Source of the DNA: Candidatus Flexicrinis affinis
Lineage (GTDB): Bacteria > Chloroflexota > Anaerolineae > Aggregatilineales > Phototrophicaceae
DNA length: 64,000 nt
Reading direction: 5' to 3'
Assembly (NCBI GenBank): GCA_016716525.1
Contig: JADJWE010000006.1
Coordinates: 476,684-540,683 of the forward strand
Part shown: positions 44,497 to 53,387 of the stretch, piece after piece
Layout of the letters: each line of letters opens with the position of its first letter
Position numbering within the stretch: position 1 is the first letter of the stretch
Notes under the pieces: model-generated
What the model was told of the DNA's origin: nothing
The model's input: only the letters and a program-made list of their open reading frames with translations
Databases searched by the model: none
Position numbers and translations under genes: made by a program

Positions 44497-45891
44497 ATGG
44501 CAGAGAAGACGGCGATCGTCATCGGGGCGAGCATGGCCGGGCTGTTGGCCGCACGCGTGCTGTCAGATCATTTCGACCGGGTGGTGGTGGTCGAACGTGA
44601 CACGCTGCCCGACGGGCCGGACATTCGGGGAGGTGTGCCGCAGGCGCGGCACGTCCACGCCTTGCTGGTACAGGGCCAGCATCTGCTTGAGGAGTTCTTC
44701 CCCGGCCTGTCCGACGAATTGACCGAAAGCGGCGCGCCGCGCTTCACGTGGTGCCGTGATACGTGCTACTTTACCCCCGGTGGGTGGATCAAGCGGTTCG
44801 ACAGCAAGATTCAGACCAACATGATCCGGCGTGTCGAGCTTGAACACCGTATCCGCCAGCACGTCGGCACACGCCCCAACGTGTCGTTCCTCACCGGCCG
44901 CGACGTGCGCGGGCTGGTCGCCACCGACGACAAATCGCGCGTTACCGGCATCGATGTCTCGGTGCGCGGCACGCAGGATGTCGAACAGCACAGCGCCGAT
45001 CTTGTTGTCGACTGCAGCGGGCGCGGCAGTAAAGCGCCGGAGTGGCTCACCGCGCTCGGATATGATGCCCCGCGCGAGACGGCGGTCAAGTCGCATGTCG
45101 GGTATGCGACGCGCATGTACAAAAAACCTGCCGACGCCCCCGATTGGACCGTGCTGTTCATCAACGCCCGCAGCGCCGAAGGCAATCCGCGCGGCGCGGC
45201 GATCTTCGACGTCGGCCACGGCGAATGGATGGTCTCGCTGGGCGGGCTGAACAAGGAGTATCCGCCTACCGACGAGGAAGGCTTCATGGCGTTCGCCCGC
45301 AAGCTGCCCTCGCCCACGATTGCCGAAGCGATCGCACGTGCCGAGCCGACCAGCGGGATTGTCGGCTATCGCATCGAAGGCAGCCGCCTGCGGCACTACG
45401 ATCAGCTCGCCCGCCGGCCGGAAGGGTTTGTCGCGATGGGCGATGCGGTCTGCTCCTTCAATCCGATCTACGGGCAGGGCATCACAGTTGCGGCGCTCGA
45501 AGCGCGCGAGCTTGACGCGGTTCTCCGCAAGCACGGCACGGCCGACCTGACCGGATTTGCCGGCGTGTTCCAGAAGCAAATCGCCAAAACGCTCGCTAAC
45601 GCGTGGGTGCTGGCAACCGGCGAAGACCTGCGCTTTCCCGGCACCGAAGGCGACCGGCCCGGCTTCGCCGCACGGCTGATCCAACGTTACGTCGACCAGT
45701 ACGCTCGGGTCTCGTTCAACGACGAACTGCTCACGCTCACGTTCATCAAGGTGCTCAACCTCGCCGCGCCGCCGACTACCCTGTTCGCCCCGCACGTCTT
45801 CGCACGTGTCGTCGCGCTTACGTTCCGCCAGTGGCGCGGTATGCCGATCTCAGGACAGGATGGCACGCTGATTCCCGCCGTGCAGGGCTAA
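44497..45891 (+). CDS. FAD-dependent monooxygenase-like oxidoreductase
   Basis: A 464-residue flavoprotein of the geranylgeranyl reductase/PHBH-like group. The dinucleotide-binding motif IVIGASMAGLLAARVLSDHF is at the N-terminus, followed by VVVERDTLPDG. The second FAD motif is MGDAVCSFNPIYGQGIT at about 325. No quinone or aromatic substrate motif decides the reaction; halogenase-like and hydroxylase-like relatives are possible. GATGAGGAGCGGATC precedes ATG 44497, so I drop the 18-codon upstream extension. Confidence 0.85.
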   Translation: MAEKTAIVIGASMAGLLAARVLSDHFDRVVVVERDTLPDGPDIRGGVPQARHVHALLVQGQHLLEEFFPGLSDELTESGAPRFTWCRDTCYFTPGGWIKRFDSKIQTNMIRRVELEHRIRQHVGTRPNVSFLTGRDVRGLVATDDKSRVTGIDVSVRGTQDVEQHSADLVVDCSGRGSKAPEWLTALGYDAPRETAVKSHVGYATRMYKKPADAPDWTVLFINARSAEGNPRGAAIFDVGHGEWMVSLGGLNKEYPPTDEEGFMAFARKLPSPTIAEAIARAEPTSGIVGYRIEGSRLRHYDQLARRPEGFVAMGDAVCSFNPIYGQGITVAALEARELDAVLRKHGTADLTGFAGVFQKQIAKTLANAWVLATGEDLRFPGTEGDRPGFAARLIQRYVDQYARVSFNDELLTLTFIKVLNLAAPPTTLFAPHVFARVVALTFRQWRGMPISGQDGTLIPAVQG

Positions 45892-45895
45892 CCGG

Positions 45896-46000
45896 CGTCG
45901 GGGCGCTGCCCCGTACCCCGACTCCTACCTCACCCCCCCTCTCCATGACCACGACCGCAGGGAGCGCCGAAGGTCTGGAGAGAGGGTCGAGAGGTGAGGT
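45896..46000. repeat. repeat fragment R6 plus long CCTCACCCCC hairpin between convergent genes
   Basis: The GGGGCGCTGCCCC head lies five bases after the monooxygenase stop but breaks off after CCCCGACTCC. Then CCTCACCCCCCCTCTCC (about 45928) pairs with GGAGAGAGGGTCGAGAGGTGAGG (ends near 46000) around a 30-base loop. It could end both convergent transcripts. Confidence 0.55.
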
Positions 46001-46001
46001 A

Positions 46002-47516
46002 CTACTGTCCGGCGGTGGTGCCGAAGTGGAAGGCGGCCACGTAGTCGCCGACGGTGCTCTGGCTGCTGCTGGTGAATCGATAGTTGATGATGCCGCCGCG
46101 CTCGACCGTGAACGTGTTGTTCGGGATATGCAGCATCGAGTCGTAGCGGCCGCCGCCGAGCGTGCGCCCGTTTTCGCGGCTGACGTAGTACGGCGTCAGG
46201 TTTTCGCTCAGGCCGAAGCAGTTGGTCGTGCCCGCGTCGTCGCAGACGACAGCCGTGCCGTCCGGCAGGCGAATGATGAGATTGTCGGCATCTACGGCGG
46301 TGATCATGGTGTCGAGCGCGTTGGTCACAGCGATCATGTACGACGTGTAGTCGACGCCCGAGGCGACCATGTTGGGGGTGACGTTGATGAGGAACGGATC
46401 GCCGGCGCCTTCGCCGCTGCCGTCAGCGCGGGTCACGGCAAGGCCCTCGATCAGCAGGACGAACTCGCCTGCCGTGCTGCCGAAGCTGCCGACGATAAAG
46501 CTGATGTTGCCGAGCTGGCTGCCGCTGTATGTGAACGGCTTGTGTGCCGTGCGGTTCGACGGTCCGATCGGGCCGGTGGTGGGCAGGTTGGCGATGTAGT
46601 TGGCGCCATTCGCATCGTCGTCGTTGCATAGGATGTTGCCGTTTTCGTCCGAGACGGCGATGATCGGGTCGAAGTCGCCGACACCGATGGCGGTCGCGGT
46701 GTAGCTGAAGCCGGGCCGCATGTTGACCACGACTTCGACGCCGTTGGTGAACGCGACGCCGTCGGGGCACGTGACGTTTAGGCCCTGTATGGCGGCAGGC
46801 GGTTGGGTCGGGACGGGGGTGGTCGCCGGCGGCGGCGTGATCTGGCTGGGATCGACCGGGACACCCACCAGTTCTACGGCGTCGATTTCCGTCCAGTTGC
46901 CGGACGCGGCCTGATCGACCACGACAATCACGCTGTCGATGGCGAAGTCGATGCCGGTGACGTTCACGCTGTGGATGTTCGGGCAGGGCGAGCCGGGCCC
47001 CTCGGCGCTGGCCGGCACCGGGACGAACCGGTCGGTGAAGTTGGAGTTGGCGACGAGCAGGCCGGCGATCGTGCCGGTGTTGAGTACGACATGCACGTTG
47101 ATCTGCGTCGGCAGGACAAACTGCTCGAAGCGCACGACGAGGTACTCGCCATCGTTCGGTTCAAGCGAAGCCCACGCCGTCTCTTGATCGGCGCAGCCGC
47201 GGCTATCCGGCGCACCGAGGGCTTGATCGGCGCTCCAGCCCGTGCTGGTGTACTCGGTGCTGGCGGCCGCTTCCATCGCCCACTGGCGGATAACGCCGGT
47301 GTTGGAGGTCGGGCCGCCGGGGCCGGTGGGTCCAGTCGGGTTGGTCGTCCCAGTGCCCTTGCTGGTGGCCGGCGTCGGCTCAGGCCGGTCGCCCTGCACG
47401 GTGGTGTTCTTCGGGGCCGCGGGTGTCGGATCGGGTCGGTCGCCTTGCGCCAATACGGGGACAACGGCGATCAGAAGCAGACACGTGATGATGAAGCGGG
47501 TGGCGGTGCGCGGCAT
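46002..47516 (-). CDS. secreted protein with PPC-like domains and a discoidin-like domain
   Basis: A 504-residue exported protein. The signal peptide is RFIITCLLLIAVVPVLAQ. Two tandem QGDRPxPTPA units (25-50) start a Pro/Thr/Gly linker. Residues about 75-220 look like a galactose-binding-type jelly roll (ASTEYTSTGWSADQALGAPD, WTEIDAVELVGVP). Two bacterial pre-peptidase C-terminal-like domains follow (GFSYTATAIGVGDFDPIIAV and DYTSYMIAVTNALDTMIT), each ending in a YxxxF beta-sandwich strand. No catalytic domain is visible. AGGAGACGG precedes the ATG. A surface or matrix role is inferred. Confidence 0.78.
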   Translation of the reverse strand: MPRTATRFIITCLLLIAVVPVLAQGDRPDPTPAAPKNTTVQGDRPEPTPATSKGTGTTNPTGPTGPGGPTSNTGVIRQWAMEAAASTEYTSTGWSADQALGAPDSRGCADQETAWASLEPNDGEYLVVRFEQFVLPTQINVHVVLNTGTIAGLLVANSNFTDRFVPVPASAEGPGSPCPNIHSVNVTGIDFAIDSVIVVVDQAASGNWTEIDAVELVGVPVDPSQITPPPATTPVPTQPPAAIQGLNVTCPDGVAFTNGVEVVVNMRPGFSYTATAIGVGDFDPIIAVSDENGNILCNDDDANGANYIANLPTTGPIGPSNRTAHKPFTYSGSQLGNISFIVGSFGSTAGEFVLLIEGLAVTRADGSGEGAGDPFLINVTPNMVASGVDYTSYMIAVTNALDTMITAVDADNLIIRLPDGTAVVCDDAGTTNCFGLSENLTPYYVSRENGRTLGGGRYDSMLHIPNNTFTVERGGIINYRFTSSSQSTVGDYVAAFHFGTTAGQ

Positions 47517-47617
47517 AGCGGGCCGTCTCCTTACTACGATCTCGGATTTCCGATGAGTACCAGATGAGACGATTATATGCGGGTTTTGGTTCCCGTGTGT
47601 GAGAATTGCGGGGAAGT

Positions 47618-47667
47618 CGTCAGGAATCAGGAATCAGGGGTCAGTGTGCAGGCGTCAGGAATCAGGG
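47618..47667. repeat. TCAGGAA tandem short repeats
   Basis: GTCAGGAATCAGGAATCAGG and a second GTCAGGAATCAGG within 50 bases. It is in the 228-base gap before the ribbon-helix-helix-like gene and is related to the heptad-like tracts near 21-22 kb. Confidence 0.6.
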
Positions 47668-47706
47668 CAAGGCGCGGGTGAGGGGAGCACCAAACGCGTG
47701 TTGATG

Positions 47707-47712
47707 TACAAT
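47707..47712 (+). promoter_or_regulatory. -10 box before the 47745 gene pair
   Basis: TACAAT preceded by TG, 33 bases before ATG 47745. No clear -35. Confidence 0.4.
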
Positions 47713-47744
47713 CATGGTGTTGGCCCAGCAGGATCAGCAGTGCG

Positions 47745-48155
47745 ATGACAACACGTTCAGTTACCCTTGATGTTCCCGAATCGGTCTATTCCCGCGCTGA
47801 GCAAATGGCAACGGTTGGCAACCAAAGGGTGCAGGATGTACTGATTGCCGAGCTTCTACAGGCGCTGGATACCGGTGGTCCGGCCCTTCCGGAGTCGGAA
47901 GAAGCTGAACTCGCAGCGCTGCGCTATCTCTCGAATGACGCGCTGTGGACGATTGCACGCGAGCGACTGCCGCAAGATGTCGAGGCGCGGCTTGGCGATC
48001 TCTTGGAACGCAAAGGCGACCTGACCGACGACGAGCGTGCCGAAACAGAAGTACTCATTGAGCGCGCTGATCGACTCATGGTGCGGCGCGCCGAAGCAGC
48101 GATGCTGTTGTCGCGGCGCGGAATTACCGTAACTTCGAAGCTCCTCGCCTCGTAG
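47745..48155 (+). CDS. small protein with ribbon-helix-helix-like start, paired with an HNH nuclease
   Basis: A 136-residue protein. The N-terminus TTRSVTLDVPESVYSRAEQMA resembles a ribbon-helix-helix (beta strand plus helix) as in antitoxins or CopG-like regulators. The rest is acidic and helical, with EAELAALRYLSNDALWTIARERL and an Arg-rich end. One base separates its stop from the HNH gene start, so the two form a unit. The same pair is common in Chloroflexota and cyanobacteria in my recollection; its function is not known. GC is lower than in neighbours. Confidence 0.7.
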   Translation: MTTRSVTLDVPESVYSRAEQMATVGNQRVQDVLIAELLQALDTGGPALPESEEAELAALRYLSNDALWTIARERLPQDVEARLGDLLERKGDLTDDERAETEVLIERADRLMVRRAEAAMLLSRRGITVTSKLLAS

Positions 48156-48156
48156 G

Positions 48157-48585
48157 ATGGGACGAATCCCAAACGCGCTCCGTCGTCGCGTGCTTGAGCG
48201 CGCGGACTATTGCTGTGAATACTGCCGCTGCTGCGAGTCTGTCAGTGGACAAGCACTGCACGTCGATCACATTGATCCATCACGCGGTGACATCTACGAT
48301 AATCTCTGTGCAGCGTGTGCGGCGTGCAATGGCAGCAAGTGGATCGCCGTAAACGGAACTGATCCCACGACCGGCGAGGTTGTGCTACTTTTCAATCCAC
48401 GAATCCAGAACTGGCACGAACATTTCGAATGGCTCCACGCTGGCCTGATCGTGGCCGGACGTACGCCAACCGGGCGTGCAACGGTAGATCGGCTTCGTAT
48501 GAATCGCAATCGCTCTGTGCGCGCACGACGAAGTTGGATTGCAGCGGACGTTCACCCGCCGAAATCGACCTCCTCTGAAGACTAA
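48157..48585 (+). CDS. HNH endonuclease domain protein
   Basis: A 142-residue nuclease-like protein. Zinc cysteines are in CEYC and CAACN, and the HNH core is LHVDHIDPSRGDIYDNL. The C-terminal half (FEWLHAGLIVAGRTPTGRATVDRLRMN) is typical of small HNH proteins paired with a ribbon-helix-helix-like partner. It may nick or cut double-stranded DNA. It starts one base after the partner's stop. Confidence 0.88.
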   Translation: MGRIPNALRRRVLERADYCCEYCRCCESVSGQALHVDHIDPSRGDIYDNLCAACAACNGSKWIAVNGTDPTTGEVVLLFNPRIQNWHEHFEWLHAGLIVAGRTPTGRATVDRLRMNRNRSVRARRSWIAADVHPPKSTSSED

Positions 48586-48588
48586 CTC

Positions 48589-49161
48589 CTACCCCCCAAA
48601 CACCTCGCCCAGCGGCAGGGCGAACCCCGGCAAAAGGTCGCCGGCGGTGAGAGTGTCTGCGGCGGTCAGCGTGTGCGATCCCGCACGGGTGTGAACCACC
48701 ACTTGCCTTAGCGCGGGGTACACGACCCACACCTGCGTGGTGCCATAGCTCAGGTACTGGTCGATTTTGTGCTGTACGTCCTGCGCGGTGTCAGTCGGGG
48801 AGACGACCTCTACGGCGAGGTCGGGGGCCAACGGGATGAATCCGGATGGCAGGACCGGAAGCCGGTCGGCGCGGACAAACCCGACATCCGGCGCGCGCAC
48901 GGTGTCGCGCCCGTCCGCCGACTGGCCGAGGATGTAGCCGGTCTCCGCGGCGGTCACATGGCCGAGGCGGTGCTGCCGGACGAATGCGTGGATCATCGCG
49001 CCAATTGTCATCGCTGTCGCGCCGTGTTCTCCTCCCGCTGGCGACATGACGATCAATTCCCCTTCGTCCAGTTCGAGGCGGGCAGAGTCATAGTCGGCGC
49101 TGTGAGACAGTGCCCACAGGTCGGCCGCTGTATAGAGTTTGAGCGCGGGTGCGTCCGTCAT
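48589..49161 (-). CDS. Uma2-family (DUF820) PD-(D/E)XK-like protein
   Basis: A 190-residue protein of a family hugely expanded in cyanobacteria and Chloroflexota. Typical motifs are LDEGELIVMSPAGGEHG, APDVGFVRADRL and LAVEVVSPTDTAQDVQHKIDQYL, containing the D-ExV-K arrangement of the restriction-endonuclease fold. Nuclease activity is inferred from the fold. Its stop lies four bases from the convergent HNH gene stop. The ATG has a weak GAGG site. Confidence 0.9.
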   Translation of the reverse strand: MTDAPALKLYTAADLWALSHSADYDSARLELDEGELIVMSPAGGEHGATAMTIGAMIHAFVRQHRLGHVTAAETGYILGQSADGRDTVRAPDVGFVRADRLPVLPSGFIPLAPDLAVEVVSPTDTAQDVQHKIDQYLSYGTTQVWVVYPALRQVVVHTRAGSHTLTAADTLTAGDLLPGFALPLGEVFGG

Positions 49162-49423
49162 TGCGCGCCTCGTGGAATCCGTTTTGAGCCATTATAGCGT
49201 GGTATCGCGTCGGGCTTCTCCGTAGGTTCTCGTGCGATGCGGGCCTTTCGCATGTGTTGTCCTCCCGTTTCATACCGCACTCATTCCCACGCAACCATTG
49301 GTCCTGCGTCGCATCGCTGAAAGCGACAATGACGACCACCTGCCACCGAAAACCAACACGCCACAACGTTTGGAACCCGAAACAACTCAATTCTTTCTTA
49401 ATGGTTACGCGGTACTGCGGTGC

Positions 49424-49605
49424 TATACTGCGATCAATCACTGAGATTTGGTGCCTTGCGGCCAATACATACCCGATCATAAGTGGCAATGATTGCTCGT
49501 TAACCGATTGCGTTGTTGTTGCTGGTATGGGCTGCTGGCATGCCGGCCCCCCTCGCCTTATGAGGGAACCGGACACGTTATCAACCTACCAAATGGGATG
49601 CAATC
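49424..49605 (+). promoter_or_regulatory. promoter and 177-nt leader of pilin-like beta-helix gene A
   Basis: GGTGCTATACTG (extended -10, TATACT 49424..49429) is followed by a long ORF-free leader ending in CCCTCGCCTTATGAGGG (a small hairpin, near 49545-49565) before ATG 49606. The leader of gene B has the same promoter string and hairpin at comparable distances. The 49162-49420 stretch upstream shows no gene. Confidence 0.6.
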
Positions 49606-51273
49606 ATGACACGCGATCACTCTAGCAATCCCCCACCCGAACACCCTCCAAACAGCCGAGGTCCCGGACGTGTGGAACCGCACGGCCAGGGGCTTGTCGA
49701 ATACGCGCTGATCCTCGTGCTGGTGGCCATCGTCGCCGTCGGCACGCTTGCCATTTTGGGCACTAGTGTTTCGAACTCGTTCGATCAGGTCAACAACGCG
49801 CTTTCAGTCAGCATTGCCGACGCAGGCTCTGGCGGACCCGGCGGGACGCCGGGGCCAAGTAGTGTCCCCCCCACGACACAGCCCACCTTGACACCGACCG
49901 AAGAAAGCACAAGCGGCTCCCCGACGACCGCACCCACCGTCGCGTCGCCCGTTCCGAGCGCGACCAGCTCCGGCGGCGGCGGCGGCGGAGGAGGCGGAGG
50001 TGGTGGGGGTGGCAGCACGGACACGCCCGAGCCGCCCTCCAGCACCGAAACGCCGGAGCCGCCTGAACCGACCGAAACACCCGAACCAACCGAAACGCCG
50101 GAGCCACCAGCGACCAACACGCCGGTGCCACCGACCAACACCAATACGCCGGCCCCGCCAACTAACACCAACACGCCGGCCCCGCCAACCAATACGCCGT
50201 CGCCAACCCCTCTGCCAGCGGGATGCGACTACTCGATTGCAGCAGGGGATACCGCCGCCTTCGTAAGCGCGGTGAACTCGGCAAACACCACTGGCGGTTC
50301 GCACGAAACGATCTGCCTTGCTGCAGGCAGCACCTACGGCTTCACTACCGGTTCAAGCAGCACGGCGCTGCCGCAGATTACGTCACCGATTACGGTCAAA
50401 GGCAACGGCGCTACGCTGGAACGCACCACGGGAGCTACCATCCGTATCTTCAACGTCGCAGGGGCTGGGTCGCTGACGCTCGAGTCCTTGACACTGCGCA
50501 ACGGCACGGCAGGCAGCAGCAACAACGGCGGCGCGATCTACAACAGCGGCACGCTCGTGTTGACCAGCGTCACGTTCAGCACGAACAGTGCCGAACGAGG
50601 CGGCGCGATCTATACCACCGGCGGAACGCTCACGATCACCGGCGGGTCCTTCTCATCCAACAACGTCAACGAGCACGGCGGCGCGATCTACGTCAACAGC
50701 GGCACGATCTCGATCACGGGCACCACGTTCTCGTCCAACAGCAACAGCGGTAACGACGGCGGCGCGATCTACATCAACAACGGCACAATCACCATTTCGG
50801 GCGCGACCTTCTCGTCCAACAGCAACAGCGGTGACGACGGCGGCGCCATCTACATCAACAATGGCGACGTCACCATCACGGGCACATCACTCACGAATAA
50901 CACGACCGCGTCTCGCGGCGCGGCCATCTACAACGCCGGCACGCTTACGGTCTCTGCCAGCACGTTCACCGGCAACAACGCCAGCGACGACGGCGGCGCC
51001 ATCGCCAACGCCGATCGTTTCACCATAACCAGCAGCACGTTCACCGGCAATAATGCGTCGGACGACGGGGGTGCCGTTCACAATACCGCCAACAACAACC
51101 GCATCAACAACAGCTGCTTCAGTGGAAACAATGCTGGGGGCTCTAACGATGCAATCTACAGCTCGCGCAACTTCGACGCAGAAGACAACTGGTGGGGTGG
51201 AAGCGGAGCGCCCGGCTCGATAAACAGCAATAACGTGGATGATGACCCCCGTTTATCAAGCTGCCCGAACTGA
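49606..51273 (+). CDS. Flp-pilin-like N-terminus fused to Pro/Thr/Gly linker and parallel beta-helix (copy A)
   Basis: A 555-residue envelope protein. Residues 24-52 carry a class-IVb pilin-type segment: PHG followed by QGLVEYALIL, with Glu at +5 and a hydrophobic helix, so a prepilin peptidase should cut after G27. Residues about 75-205 are a linker with TPTEEST, a run of 13 Gly and many TPEPP/NTNTPAPP units. From about 205 a beta-helix begins (CDYSIAAGDTAAFVSAVNSA), with ten or so turns containing GGAIYN and TFSSN, ending WWGGSGAP...LSSCPN. Probably a pilus-tip or cell-surface adhesin-like stalk. GGGATGCAATC precedes the ATG. Confidence 0.85.
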   Translation: MTRDHSSNPPPEHPPNSRGPGRVEPHGQGLVEYALILVLVAIVAVGTLAILGTSVSNSFDQVNNALSVSIADAGSGGPGGTPGPSSVPPTTQPTLTPTEESTSGSPTTAPTVASPVPSATSSGGGGGGGGGGGGGGSTDTPEPPSSTETPEPPEPTETPEPTETPEPPATNTPVPPTNTNTPAPPTNTNTPAPPTNTPSPTPLPAGCDYSIAAGDTAAFVSAVNSANTTGGSHETICLAAGSTYGFTTGSSSTALPQITSPITVKGNGATLERTTGATIRIFNVAGAGSLTLESLTLRNGTAGSSNNGGAIYNSGTLVLTSVTFSTNSAERGGAIYTTGGTLTITGGSFSSNNVNEHGGAIYVNSGTISITGTTFSSNSNSGNDGGAIYINNGTITISGATFSSNSNSGDDGGAIYINNGDVTITGTSLTNNTTASRGAAIYNAGTLTVSASTFTGNNASDDGGAIANADRFTITSSTFTGNNASDDGGAVHNTANNNRINNSCFSGNNAGGSNDAIYSSRNFDAEDNWWGGSGAPGSINSNNVDDDPRLSSCPN

Positions 51274-51294
51274 CCGATTGGCACTCTAGCCACC

Positions 51295-51329
51295 CAAACG
51301 CCCTCAACGAAACCTGTTGGGGGCGTTTG
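51295..51329 (+). terminator. hairpin terminator after beta-helix gene A
   Basis: CAAACGCCCTCAAC pairs with GTTGGGGGCGTTTG across a seven-base loop, 22 bases after the stop, followed by TCGTT. A near-copy ends gene B's region at 54254, now beyond the IS. Confidence 0.75.
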
Positions 51330-51542
51330 TCGTTCCACGTGAAGGCCCCGGCACGCTCCCCGTGCGCAAACACTTCGACAACCGGTATTTCACGCAGCAC
51401 TTAACTAGAATCAAGCGTCTGAATACGCACTAGCAGACCCACTCACCGGGATTTCCCCGGTTATGTCGTGTCTGCTGAACCGGCGGGTTGTAACAATTGA
51501 TATACAATTGTTGTTCTTCATTGTGTTTTGGTACCATGGTGC

Positions 51543-51731
51543 TATACTGAGGCGAAATCGGTGCAGTTCGGTACGTTCGCGGCCGACGCAAGCCCAATAT
51601 AACCTTTGGCGGCAGCAGATAACCGTCTGTCCGTCGGGCATTGGAAATGCTCGTAGTGACCGCTGGCGTGTAGGGTAACCCTCACCTTATGAGGGGTCAG
51701 GCCAAAGCCTGACAAGCCTGAGGTAGCAACC
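51543..51731 (+). promoter_or_regulatory. promoter and 184-nt leader of pilin-like beta-helix gene B
   Basis: GGTGCTATACTG recurs (TATACT 51543..51548). The leader ends with CCCTCACCTTATGAGGGG and a seven-base-arm hairpin GTCAGGC/GCCTGAC, then GAGG before ATG 51732. Shared elements with leader A in otherwise diverged sequence suggest a regulatory RNA or protein site. I could not fit it to a known riboswitch. Confidence 0.6.
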
Positions 51732-53387
51732 ATGATCCAGCGTCACCCCCGCCGTTCTCGTCGCACGCAGTTCAATCGTGCCAATAGGTCACCCGACCGC
51801 GCGCCGCGCGGCCAAGGGCTTGTCGAATACGCTCTGATCCTCGTGCTGGTCGGAATCGTCACGATCGCTACGCTGGCGATTTTGGGCAGCAGCGTCTCAA
51901 ACTCGTTTGAAAACATCAACAGCGCGCTCGTAAGCGTCGCCGACGCAGGTTCTGGCGGGCCCGGCGGTACGCCTGCGCCCAGCAGTGTCCCACCCACCAC
52001 GCAGCCCACGCTGACCCCAACTGAAGAGAGCACGAGCGGTGGCCCGACGACCGCCCCTACCAGCAGCGGCGGCGGTGGCGGTGGTGGCGGAGGCGGCGGA
52101 GGCGGCAGCACCAGCACGCCGGTTACGCCGACGAAGACGAATACGCCCGCGCCGCCCGCAAGCACCGATACACCGGAGCCACCAGAACCCACCGAAACAC
52201 CTGAGCCGACCGAGACACCGGTTCCGCCTGCGACCAATACACCGGTCCCGCCGACCAACACGAATACGCCGGTCCCGCCGACCAACACCAACACGCCGGT
52301 CCCGCCGACCAACACGCCTACGCTGACTCCGACTGTTGACGGCTGCAACTATACGATTGCAACTGGGGACATTGCCGCCTTCACGGCCGCGGTCAACTCG
52401 GCGAATTCCACCAGCGGTTCACACGAGACGATCTGTCTTGCGGCAGGCAGCACGTACAGCTTCGCATCCGGATCCGGCAGCACGGCCTTACCGCAGATCA
52501 CGACGCCGATCACGGTCAAGGGTAACGGCGCGATACTGGAACGTAACACCGGGGCCAACCTCCGTATCTTCAACGTTGCGGGGGCTGGATCACTGACGCT
52601 CGAGTCCTTGATGATCCGCAACGCCAGCATGGGTACTGGCAATGACGGCGGCGCCATCATCAGCAGTGGCTCGCTTACCCTGACCAACGTCACACTGAAC
52701 AACAACAGCGCCGATCAGGGCGGCGCAATCCACAGCAGCGGGTCGCTCACGATTACGGGCGGAACCTTCTCGTCCAACAGTGTCGACGAGGATGGTGGCG
52801 CGATCTACGTCCACAGCGGCACGGTCTCGATCACCGGTACCACTTTCTCGTCCAACAGCAGCACTGGCGACAAAGGCGGCGCGCTCTATATCAACAACGG
52901 CACGGTCACCATTACGGGCACGTCGTTTACGAACAACACGACCGACGATCAAGGCGGGGCAATCTTTAATGACGGCACGCTGACCATCTCCAACAGCACG
53001 TTTACCGGCAATCACGCCAATAACGACGGTGGAGCCATCGCCAATACCGACAATCTCACCGTGTCCAACAGCACGTTCACAAGTAATACGGCTAGCGACG
53101 ACGGTGGAGTCATCTTCACTGACGACGATCTGACCATAACCACCAGTATGTTCACGAACAATACTGCGTCGGGCGATGGCGGTGTCCTTTACAACACGGC
53201 CAACAATAACAGCATTAACACCAGCTGCTTCAACGGCAACGACGCGCCGGGAACAGGCGATGATGCGATCTACAGCTCTCGCAACTTCAACGCTAGGAGT
53301 AACTACTGGGGAAGTGGTGGACCGACGAACGCGATGAACACCAGTAACGTGGACGATACTTCTCCTCTGTCGAGCTGCCCGAACTAA
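51732..53387 (+). CDS. Flp-pilin-like N-terminus fused to Pro/Thr/Gly linker and parallel beta-helix (copy B)
   Basis: A 551-residue paralogue of the preceding gene with the same order: pilin-like RG/QGLVEYALIL (cleavage after G27, Glu at +5), linker with a run of 11 Gly and TPEPPEPTETPEP units, then beta-helix with GGAIH, GGAIY and TFSSN turns, ending SCFNGNDAPG...LSSCPN. The TATA-A linker and helix turns differ in number and order from copy A, as expected from repeat drift. Its TAA stop is also the target duplication of the IS element that follows, so the reading frame is intact but its terminator is displaced by 841 bp. Confidence 0.85.
   Translation: MIQRHPRRSRRTQFNRANRSPDRAPRGQGLVEYALILVLVGIVTIATLAILGSSVSNSFENINSALVSVADAGSGGPGGTPAPSSVPPTTQPTLTPTEESTSGGPTTAPTSSGGGGGGGGGGGGGSTSTPVTPTKTNTPAPPASTDTPEPPEPTETPEPTETPVPPATNTPVPPTNTNTPVPPTNTNTPVPPTNTPTLTPTVDGCNYTIATGDIAAFTAAVNSANSTSGSHETICLAAGSTYSFASGSGSTALPQITTPITVKGNGAILERNTGANLRIFNVAGAGSLTLESLMIRNASMGTGNDGGAIISSGSLTLTNVTLNNNSADQGGAIHSSGSLTITGGTFSSNSVDEDGGAIYVHSGTVSITGTTFSSNSSTGDKGGALYINNGTVTITGTSFTNNTTDDQGGAIFNDGTLTISNSTFTGNHANNDGGAIANTDNLTVSNSTFTSNTASDDGGVIFTDDDLTITTSMFTNNTASGDGGVLYNTANNNSINTSCFNGNDAPGTGDDAIYSSRNFNARSNYWGSGGPTNAMNTSNVDDTSPLSSCPN

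Noticed and set aside
51540..51731. Possible c-di-GMP (GEMM) riboswitch before gene B
   Set aside because: GACGCAAGCCC resembles one arm, but the rest of the consensus is absent, and the string is missing from the leader of gene A.
50520..53220. Regularly spaced direct repeats resembling a CRISPR array
   Set aside because: They are the in-frame GGCGGCGCGATCTAC units coding for GGAIY beta-helix turns, with imperfect spacing and no unique spacers.
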